From assembly GCA_937898155.1 (NCBI GenBank), contig CALEJO010000201.1, positions 1 through 5,203 on the forward strand: a stretch of 5,203 nucleotides of DNA, written 5' to 3'. The notes beneath the pieces were generated by a model that was not told the DNA's origin, did not search any database, and worked only from the letters and a program-made list of their open reading frames with translations. This document shows positions 1 to 5,203 of the stretch, one piece after another. Numbering within the stretch: position 1 is the first letter of the stretch; each line of letters starts with the position of its first letter. The translations under genes were made by a program, and so were the position numbers. The DNA comes from an uncultured Clostridia bacterium. GTDB lineage: Bacteria > Bacillota > Clostridia > Oscillospirales > CAG-272.

Positions 1-2182
1 AGCCGGTCGCGGGGACTTTGATTTTTTTGCATTTTTCGGGATTTTTGTATTTTTCGGTGGGCACGCGCGTCGCATCGACGATCTTTTGCCCCTTTTTCAG
101 CGTGAAGAGCGTGACGCCGGACGCGGTGCGCGTCGCTTTTTCGGGAACGAGCTTGGAAGAGAGCAGGATCGCTTTACCCGCGTCGTTCACCATGAGAAAT
201 TCAAACGGCGCGTCCTCGTAGAACGCCGCGACGAGCGGCGACGCGTCCGAATACGCGTTGACGAGCTTGCGGCGCGAGGACTTTGTCTCATAGCACGAGA
301 GCGGGACCTTCACGCCCTTGCCGTTTTCAAAAAGGAAGACGAGATTATGCTTTTTCTCATAACCGCGGATCGGCTTCATCGCGACGACGCGTTCGCCGTC
401 CTCGAAGCCGAGCTTCGCAGGGACGTAATCGCCGAGCTGAGATGCCTTTTTGGCATCGAACTCGGAGGCGCGCGCCTTGTAAATTTTCTGCTTGTCGCCG
501 ACGAAGAGAAGCTCACTGAGGTTTTCGCCGTCCTCGAACTGCACGACCTCGTCACCGATTTTCAGCGCCTGCTCGTCACTGCCGCGCAGAGATTGCAACG
601 TGATCTTTTTGAAATAGCCCTCGCGCGTCAGGAGAAATTTAGCGTTGTAATTTTCGATATGATCGTTTTCGTTGTATTCCTCGACCGAATCCTCGAAGAT
701 GAGCTTCGTTTTGCGCGGAAGCGCGTATTTGACTTTGATCTCTTCGAGCTGCTTGACGATGAGCGCTTTCAGCTTGCGTTCGGATTCGATGAGCGCTTTC
801 AGCTCGGCGATCTCCTTTTGCAGCGATTCGATCTCCTTGATACGTTCGAGGATATATTCGCGGTTGAGGTGGCGGAGCTTGATCTCCGCGATATATTCCG
901 CCTGCACCTCGTCGATGCCGAAGCCGATCATCAGGTTGGGCACGACCATATCCTCGCGCGGCGTTTCGCGCACGATTTTGATCGCTTTGTCGATGTCGAG
1001 CAGGATTTCGCCGAGACCGAGAAGCAGATGGAGTTTTTCGCATTTTTTGCCGAGGTCGAACGTCGCTTCGCGCTTGACGCATCCGACGCGGAAGCGGATC
1101 CATTCATTTAGGATCTCGCGCACGCCCATCGTGCGCGGCGTGCCGTCGATCAGCACGTTGAAGTTGCACCCGAAATTGTCTTGCAGGGGCGTTTTTTTAT
1201 AGAGCTTGGCCATCAGCTTGTCGGGGTCGATGCCGCGGCGCAGGTCGAGCGTGAGCTTGAAGCCCGAAAGGTCGATCTCATTGCGCGCGTCCGTCACCTC
1301 TTTGAGCGAGCCGTCCTTGATCATATCGGTGATCTTTTTGAGGATCAGTTCGATCGTCGTGGAGTAAGGGATTTCGAGGATTTCGATGCAGTTCGCGTCC
1401 TTGTCATAGCGGTAATGCGCGCGGAGCGTGATCGGACCCTCGCCGCTTTCGTAGATGGCGCGCATCTGATCGCGGTTATAGAGAACGCCGGCACCTCCCG
1501 GAAAATCGGGCGCCTTGATGATGTCGAGCAGGTCGTCGGTTGTGGTATCCTTGTTTTTCAGCAGGGCGATCGTGCCGTCGCAGATTTCGCCGAGGTTGAA
1601 CGAGCAGATGCGGCTCGCCATGCCGACGGCGATGCCCATATTGGGCGAGACCAGCACGTTCGGGAACGACGTCGGCAAAAGCGTCGGTTCGAGCATTGTC
1701 GAATCGTAGTTATCTTTCATATCGACGGCATCCTTGTCGATGCCGCGGAAAATCTCGGCGCAGAACGGATCGAGCTTGACCTCGGTATAACGCGAGGCGG
1801 CATACGCCATATCACTGCTATACTGCTTGCCGAAGTTTCCTTTGGAATCGATGAACGGGTGCAGGAGCGCTTCGTTGCCGCGCGTCAGACGCACCATCGT
1901 TTCATAGATCGCGGCGTCGCCGTGCGGGTTGAGCTTCATCGTCGCGCCGACGACGTTCGTGCTTTTCGTTCTGCCGCCCGTGAGCAGTCCCATTTTATAC
2001 ATCATATAGAGCAGTTTCCGGTGCGAGGGCTTGAAGCCGTCGATCTCGGGGATCGCGCGCGACACGATGACGCTCATGACGTAGGGCATATAGTTTTTCT
2101 CGATGGTTTCGGTGATCGGCTGGTTCTCGACGGGAGCCGGCGGCAATTCTTCCGCAATCGCGACTTTTTTCTTCTTTGCCAT
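1..2182 (-). CDS. parC: Type IIA topoisomerase subunit A, ParC/GyrA-like, C-terminus cut by window edge
   Basis: This is the DNA cleavage and rejoining subunit of a type IIA topoisomerase; it acts on the chromosome together with the ATPase subunit encoded just upstream. The 727 visible codons have no stop, and full-length relatives are usually about 740-820 aa, so probably only a short tail is missing. Seen in order: basic start (MAKKKKVA); winged-helix DNA-gate from about residue 30, with VSRAIPEIDGFKPSHRK; quinolone-pocket segment NPHGDAAIYETMVR (85-98); GNFG (115-118); catalytic tyrosine Tyr132 preceded by Arg131 in AASRYTEVKL; FPN (173-175), where Phe sits at the DNA-intercalating position; GIAVGMAS (183-190); long coiled coil at about 440-488; then beta-pinwheel repeats from about 515. 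The first blade has SLRGSDEQ where GyrA would carry QRRGGKG, favouring topoisomerase IV over gyrase; a box in the unseen tail is unlikely. The start is fixed by a perfect SD. Family is certain; ParC versus a specialised paralogue is not. Confidence 0.93.
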   Translation of the reverse strand, partial: MAKKKKVAIAEELPPAPVENQPITETIEKNYMPYVMSVIVSRAIPEIDGFKPSHRKLLYMMYKMGLLTGGRTKSTNVVGATMKLNPHGDAAIYETMVRLTRGNEALLHPFIDSKGNFGKQYSSDMAYAASRYTEVKLDPFCAEIFRGIDKDAVDMKDNYDSTMLEPTLLPTSFPNVLVSPNMGIAVGMASRICSFNLGEICDGTIALLKNKDTTTDDLLDIIKAPDFPGGAGVLYNRDQMRAIYESGEGPITLRAHYRYDKDANCIEILEIPYSTTIELILKKITDMIKDGSLKEVTDARNEIDLSGFKLTLDLRRGIDPDKLMAKLYKKTPLQDNFGCNFNVLIDGTPRTMGVREILNEWIRFRVGCVKREATFDLGKKCEKLHLLLGLGEILLDIDKAIKIVRETPREDMVVPNLMIGFGIDEVQAEYIAEIKLRHLNREYILERIKEIESLQKEIAELKALIESERKLKALIVKQLEEIKVKYALPRKTKLIFEDSVEEYNENDHIENYNAKFLLTREGYFKKITLQSLRGSDEQALKIGDEVVQFEDGENLSELLFVGDKQKIYKARASEFDAKKASQLGDYVPAKLGFEDGERVVAMKPIRGYEKKHNLVFLFENGKGVKVPLSCYETKSSRRKLVNAYSDASPLVAAFYEDAPFEFLMVNDAGKAILLSSKLVPEKATRTASGVTLFTLKKGQKIVDATRVPTEKYKNPEKCKKIKVPATG
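757..804 (-). repeat. Short 18-bp direct repeat inside the parC coiled coil
   Basis: The 18-bp plus-strand sequence CGATGAGCGCTTTCAGCT occurs at 757-774 and again at 787-804, a 30-bp period within the parC reading frame. It encodes LKALI twice, ten residues apart (461-465 and 471-475), in the coiled coil of the C-gate region. It keeps the frame and is part of the protein, not a mobile or regulatory element. Confidence 0.7.
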
Positions 2183-2189
2183 GGTCGTC

Positions 2190-2196
2190 CCTCCTT
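2190..2196 (-). promoter_or_regulatory. Ribosome binding site of parC, overlapping the parE stop codon
   Basis: The minus strand reads TAAGGAGG. The AA of the parE stop codon (TAA, 2195-2197) forms the first two bases of a full AAGGAGG Shine-Dalgarno sequence, seven bases before the parC ATG at 2182. The arrangement favours termination-reinitiation and balanced synthesis of the two subunits. Confidence 0.88.
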
Positions 2197-4192
2197 ATAT
2201 GTCCGCGTCGGCGAGGTATTCCTTGCCGTGTTTTGCAATGAAGTCCTTGCGCTCGTCGAGATCGTCGCCGAGCAGTGTTTCAAAGATATACGCCGTTCTC
2301 GCGGCATCTGCTTCGCTGACGCGGATCAGCCGGCGCGTCGCGGGATTCATCGTGGTTTGCCACATCATCTCCGGCTCGTTTTCGCCGAGACCTTTGGAGC
2401 GCTGGATCGTGGATTTTTTGCCCTCGAGCTTGGCGAGGATTTCGGCTTTCTCCGGCTCGTTATAGGCGAAATACGTCTCGTCCTTGCAGGTGATCTCGAA
2501 GAGCGGGGACTCCGCGATGAAGATTTTTCCCTCCTTGATGAGTGTCGGGAGCAAACGGTAAAAGAGCGTCAGAAGCAACGTGCGGATCTGGAAGCCGTCT
2601 TCGTCGGCATCGGTGCAGATGATGATCTTGCTCCATTTGAGCTGGGCGAGGTCAAAGGTATTGTCCGACGCTTTCGTTTTCCCCTTGATCTCGGCACCGC
2701 ACCCGATCACTTTCAGAAGATCGACGATGATCTCGCTTTTGAAAATGCGGTCGTAGCCCGCTTTCAGACAATTCAGTGTCTTGCCGCGGACGGGAATGAT
2801 CGCCTGAAATTCCGCGTTGCGCCCCTGGATGCAGGAGCCCATAGCGGAATCGCCCTCGACGATATAGACCTCGCGTTTTTCGGGGTCCTTCGAGCGGCAG
2901 GTGACGAATTTTTCGACGCGGTCGGCGACGCTCGCCGACGTCGCGAGCTTCTTTTTGAGGTTCAGACGCGTGCTTTCCGCGTTTTCGCGGCTGCGCTTAT
3001 TGACGAGAACTTGACTTGCGATTTTGTCCGCGTCGTTCGGATTTTCGAGGAAATAGGTTTCGAGTTGCTGTTTGAGATAGGACGTCAGCGCATCGGCGAT
3101 GAACTCATTGGAGATCGCTTTTTTCGTCTGATTTTCGTAAGAGGTCTCCGTGGAAGAGCTGTTGATGATCAGCACGAGGCAGTCCTCGATGTCGCCGAAC
3201 GTGATCTTGCTTTCGTTTTTCGTGTATTTGCCGGCGTTTTTGATATATTTGTCGATCGCGTAGGTGAACGCGTTGCGCGTCGCCTTGTCGGGCGAGCCGC
3301 CGTGTTCGAGAAAACTGGAGTTATGATAATATTCGATGAGATTGACGGTGTTGGAGAAGCAGAACGCGATCTCCGCTTTGAAGCTGTATTCCGGCTTGTC
3401 GGCGCGGTCGCGTCCGCGCGCCTCGGTCTTCCAAAGGACGGGCGCGGTCATCGAGGCGTCGCCGACCGTGCGGACGATCTGATCCTCGATGCCGTTTTCG
3501 CAGAAATATTCCTTTTCGTCGAAGGTGCCGTCTTCGTTCTGCCAGCGGAACAGGAAGCGGAGCTTTGCGTTGACGACCGACTGCTTATCGAGCATCGTCT
3601 CGAAGTATTCGCGCGGCATCGCGGTATCGGTGAAGACTTCGAGGTCGGGCTTCCACGTGACGACGGTGCCGGTGCGCCGGTCGGAGCGGGAAACGAGGGG
3701 CGTGCGGAGGAGCTCGCCGTCCGGCTCACCCTTTTTGAAGTTCATTTCGAGCATCTCGGTGCCGCGATAGGACTGCACCTTCATATATTCCGAGCTATAC
3801 TGCGTCGCGGCGGCGCCGAGACCGTTCAGCCCGAGGGAATATTTATAATGCGCTTCTTCGCTGTCATTATTGTTATATTTACTGCCAGCGTAAAGCTCGC
3901 AATAGACGAGCTCCCAGTTATATTTTCCTTCGTTTTCGTTATAGTCGAGCGGGACGCCGCGACCGAAGTCCTCGACGCGGACGGAGCCGTCCGAAAAGAC
4001 GGTCAGAATGATCTTGTCGCCGTAGCCCTCGCGCGCTTCGTCCACGGAGTTGGACAGGATCTCGAAGACCGAATGTTCGCATCCCTCGAGCCCGTCGGAG
4101 CCGAAAATGACCGCCGGACGCGTGCGGACACGCGCGGCGCCTTTCAGCATGGTGATACTATTGTCGTCGTAGATTGTTTTGTTCGTCGCCAT
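2195..4192 (-). CDS. parE: Type IIA topoisomerase subunit B, ParE/GyrB-like ATPase
   Basis: This 665-aa protein is the ATPase and TOPRIM subunit that partners the downstream cleavage subunit. Its length fits ParE or the short Gram-positive GyrB. GHKL ATPase: EILSNSVDEA (44-53, general base Glu44), EDFGRGVP (74-81, Asp75), an ATP lid at about 103-126 ending in GLNGLGAAA, and GTVVTWKPD (175-183). The transducer has the QTK loop at 355-357, with Lys357 reaching the ATP phosphate. The TOPRIM domain has VEGDSAMGS (445-453, Glu446), RGKTLN (469-474) and TDADEDG (527-533; Asp528, Asp530, Asp532 as metal ligands). It closes with QRSKGLGENEPEMMW (597-611). Start: ATG at 4192 is preceded by GGAG six bases upstream, and the homology begins at IYDDNSITMLKG right after it. 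A longer in-frame GTG start at 4291 is rejected because it lies at the promoter -10. Many motif residues are non-consensus but the catalytic ones are kept, so the enzyme should be active. It could also be called gyrB2. Confidence 0.93.
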   Translation of the reverse strand: MATNKTIYDDNSITMLKGAARVRTRPAVIFGSDGLEGCEHSVFEILSNSVDEAREGYGDKIILTVFSDGSVRVEDFGRGVPLDYNENEGKYNWELVYCELYAGSKYNNNDSEEAHYKYSLGLNGLGAAATQYSSEYMKVQSYRGTEMLEMNFKKGEPDGELLRTPLVSRSDRRTGTVVTWKPDLEVFTDTAMPREYFETMLDKQSVVNAKLRFLFRWQNEDGTFDEKEYFCENGIEDQIVRTVGDASMTAPVLWKTEARGRDRADKPEYSFKAEIAFCFSNTVNLIEYYHNSSFLEHGGSPDKATRNAFTYAIDKYIKNAGKYTKNESKITFGDIEDCLVLIINSSSTETSYENQTKKAISNEFIADALTSYLKQQLETYFLENPNDADKIASQVLVNKRSRENAESTRLNLKKKLATSASVADRVEKFVTCRSKDPEKREVYIVEGDSAMGSCIQGRNAEFQAIIPVRGKTLNCLKAGYDRIFKSEIIVDLLKVIGCGAEIKGKTKASDNTFDLAQLKWSKIIICTDADEDGFQIRTLLLTLFYRLLPTLIKEGKIFIAESPLFEITCKDETYFAYNEPEKAEILAKLEGKKSTIQRSKGLGENEPEMMWQTTMNPATRRLIRVSEADAARTAYIFETLLGDDLDERKDFIAKHGKEYLADADI

Positions 4193-4198
4193 TTTGTT

Positions 4199-4202
4199 CT
4201 CC
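4199..4202 (-). promoter_or_regulatory. Ribosome binding site of parE
   Basis: GGAG on the minus strand lies six bases before the ATG at 4192. It decides the start codon against the upstream GTG at 4291, which has no Shine-Dalgarno sequence and falls in the promoter. Confidence 0.75.
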
Positions 4203-4235
4203 GTTCCGTTTTCTTCGGAAATTTGTGCCCGCAGG

Positions 4236-4264
4236 TTGATTTCGCGGGAATTGTCTGCTATAAT
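4236..4264 (+). promoter_or_regulatory. Promoter of the QueG-like gene
   Basis: On the plus strand, -35 TTGATT (4236-4241), a 17-nt spacer and a perfect -10 TATAAT (4259-4264) preceded by TGC make a strong extended -10 promoter. The predicted start near 4271 gives a leader of about 76 nt before the ATG at 4347. I see no comparable promoter nearer the gene. It lies within the predicted leader of parE, so parE transcription would pass through it. Confidence 0.78.
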
Positions 4265-4292
4265 GATAACAGAATTTCCTAACTTATTCACC

Positions 4293-4321
4293 AGTATACC
4301 ATAGAAAGATTAGAGAATCAA
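4293..4321 (-). promoter_or_regulatory. Promoter of the parE-parC operon
   Basis: On the minus strand, -35 TTGATT (4316-4321) is followed by a 17-nt spacer and -10 TATACT (4293-4298), with a TG one base upstream of the -10 (4300-4301). This is an extended -10, sigma-70/A-type promoter with 4/6 and 5/6 consensus matches. The expected start is near 4286, giving a leader of about 94 nt before the ATG at 4192. Its elements lie inside the region transcribed from the opposing promoter. Confidence 0.78.
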
Positions 4322-4334
4322 GAGGATTTTTCGG

Positions 4335-4339
4335 AAAGG
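4335..4339 (+). promoter_or_regulatory. Ribosome binding site of the QueG-like gene
   Basis: AAAGG lies seven bases before the ATG at 4347. It is weaker than the two sites in the topoisomerase operon but correctly spaced, and homology to the family starts soon after this Met. Confidence 0.6.
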
Positions 4340-4346
4340 CGAGCGA

Positions 4347-5203
4347 ATGAGAGCGTTTTTTGAGGAAGAAAAGATTTTTTGCTTTGGCGTGATCCCGTTC
4401 GATCCCGCCGAGTGCCGCCGCCCCGATTTCATCACGAGATATGGCGTGGCGGTCGAAGAGATCCGCTCCGTCGTGCCGTTTCTGATCCCGTATTACGTCG
4501 AGGACGGCGCGGGCAATATTTCGCTTTACGCCCGTTCGTGCGACTATCACGCCTACGTCGAGGGGCTGTTTGCGCGGCTTCTGCCGAAGCTCGAACGCAA
4601 GTTCGGCGGGCGCTTTCTCGGCTACGCGGACAAGTCCCCGATCCTTGAAAACCGCGCGGCTTCACGCGCGGGACTCGGCAGGATCGGCGACAATTTCATG
4701 CTGATCAACGATACCTACGGCACGTTCGTCTTCATCGGCGAGATTCTATCGACCGTCGCGCCCGAAACGCTCGGCTACGACGGCAGACCGCTTGCGGAGA
4801 GTGTTTGCCCGCACTGCGGCGCGTGCAAACGCGCGTGTCCGATGGTTTCCGAGGGGGAGGCGGAATGTCTCTCCGCACTGACGCAGAAAAAGGGGACGCT
4901 CACGCCGGAGGAAACGGATTATTTGCGCCGTCACGGCTCGGCGTGGGGATGCGACCTCTGTCAGCTCGCGTGTCCGTTCAACGCCAAGGTGTTGGCGGAG
5001 GGCATCGAGACGCCGATCCCGTTTTTTCATGAGAACCGAATCTCCGTTCTGACCAAAGAGCTTCTCGCCGACATGGACGACGAGACGTTCCGCCGCCGCG
5101 CGGAGAAGGGCTTTCGCAACCTGCTCTGCCTGTTCCGTCCCGACGGGACGGCGACGTGTGCGCATGCGTATCCGTTCTCGGTGACGATGCTGAAGGCGGA
5201 CGG
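4347..5203 (+). CDS. QueG-like epoxyqueuosine reductase family protein with two [4Fe-4S] sites, 3' end cut by window edge
   Basis: Visible are 285 codons with no stop. QueG uses cobalamin and two [4Fe-4S] clusters to reduce epoxyqueuosine to queuosine in the tRNA wobble position. Here the N-terminal DUF1730-like part shows NISLYARSCDYHAYVEGL (57-74), matching the family's YA-x-DYH signature. GYADKSPILENRAASRAGLG (92-111) follows, with Asp95 at the place of the family's catalytic Asp, then GDN (114-116) and FVFIGEIL (127-134). The double-cluster ferredoxin part has CPHCGACKRACP (Cys154, 157, 160, 164), a single Cys174 in ECLSALTQKKG, and GCDLCQLACP (Cys202, 205, 209), giving eight ligands. No signal peptide is seen, so it is cytoplasmic. 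The start is ATG with AAAGG seven bases upstream, and the gene is divergent from the topoisomerase operon. Departures from classic QueG (GDN for GKN, LEN for LER) suggest a shorter clostridial branch, so I withhold the symbol queG. The fold is secure; the substrate is uncertain. Confidence 0.85.
   Translation, partial: MRAFFEEEKIFCFGVIPFDPAECRRPDFITRYGVAVEEIRSVVPFLIPYYVEDGAGNISLYARSCDYHAYVEGLFARLLPKLERKFGGRFLGYADKSPILENRAASRAGLGRIGDNFMLINDTYGTFVFIGEILSTVAPETLGYDGRPLAESVCPHCGACKRACPMVSEGEAECLSALTQKKGTLTPEETDYLRRHGSAWGCDLCQLACPFNAKVLAEGIETPIPFFHENRISVLTKELLADMDDETFRRRAEKGFRNLLCLFRPDGTATCAHAYPFSVTMLKAD

Larger units (their letters stand above)
4193..4286 (-). other. parE 5' leader with two small inverted repeats
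   Basis: This is the predicted untranslated leader of the topoisomerase operon. It contains CCCGC/GCGGG arms at 4228-4232 and 4244-4248 (5 bp, 11-nt loop), and TTCCG/CGGAA arms at 4204-4208 and 4216-4220 (5 bp, 7-nt loop). The second hairpin ends one base before the GGAG ribosome binding site. Both stems are short, neither is followed by a U-run, and no known riboswitch is recognisable, so a regulatory role is only possible. Confidence 0.35.

Noticed and set aside
86..1111. A 341-codon plus-strand open frame over the parC C-terminal region
   Set aside because: It is also an antisense shadow: same composition bias, and it lies wholly inside the parC frame, whose pinwheel and coiled-coil sequence is recognisable.
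4204..4248. Rho-independent terminator or attenuator in the intergenic region
   Set aside because: The stems are only 5 bp and neither is followed by a T-run in the direction of transcription.
1181..4282. A 1033-codon open frame on the plus strand spanning both topoisomerase genes
   Set aside because: It is antisense to two clearly homologous genes. The strong G/C bias at their third codon positions removes stops from the opposite strand. The translation is rich in Arg, Asp, Phe and Ala, matches no family I recognise, and has no convincing ribosome binding site.
4284..4550. An 88-codon minus-strand open frame upstream of parE
   Set aside because: It runs antisense to the start of the QueG-like gene and across the minus-strand promoter, has no homology I recognise, and would be incompatible with the promoter placement.
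4746..5165. A 139-codon minus-strand open frame
   Set aside because: It is antisense to the two iron-sulfur cluster motifs of the QueG-like protein; its composition is Arg-rich shadow sequence.
5120..5203. Possible frameshift near the end of the QueG-like gene, because the tail does not match the usual C-terminus
   Set aside because: Third-position G/C preference stays in the same frame to the window edge, one alternative frame meets a stop and the other gives no better match, so there is no positive evidence for a frameshift.

Overview
The window looks like chromosome from a Clostridia-type Firmicute, probably an uncultured gut or anaerobic lineage. The evidence is the GC-rich third codon positions, strong GGAGG-type ribosome binding sites, a divergent type IIA topoisomerase pair of the kind I associate with Clostridia, and a short QueG-like iron-sulfur protein. 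The lineage is inferred from protein character and not from a marker gene.

Layout: about 84% of the window is a two-gene operon on the minus strand, read from right to left. A GyrB/ParE-type ATPase subunit (2195-4192, 665 aa) is followed after 12 nt by a GyrA/ParC-type cleavage subunit (starts at 2182, still open at base 1 after 727 codons). The cleavage-subunit gene covers the whole left part of the window. The two subunits should assemble as an A2B2 enzyme that cuts and passes duplex DNA using ATP. No canonical GyrA box is seen in the cleavage subunit, so a topoisomerase IV-like role is favoured over gyrase. Both subunits depart from textbook motifs at several conserved positions.

From 4193 to 4346 lies a 154-bp divergent intergenic region. 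It holds two convincing sigma-70/A-type promoters with the same design (TTGATT, 17-nt spacer, TG-extended -10), one per strand. They face each other, so each transcript should run through the other promoter and the two 5' ends should overlap by about 16 nt. This is the most unusual non-coding signal in the window. The minus-strand leader also has two small inverted repeats.

From 4347 to the right edge is a plus-strand gene for a QueG-like protein (epoxyqueuosine reductase family) with eight well-placed cysteines for two [4Fe-4S] clusters. It is cut off by the window end. No RNA gene, CRISPR array, insertion sequence or terminator is visible. I see no clear new multi-gene system; the points of interest are the promoter arrangement and the altered residues of the topoisomerase pair.
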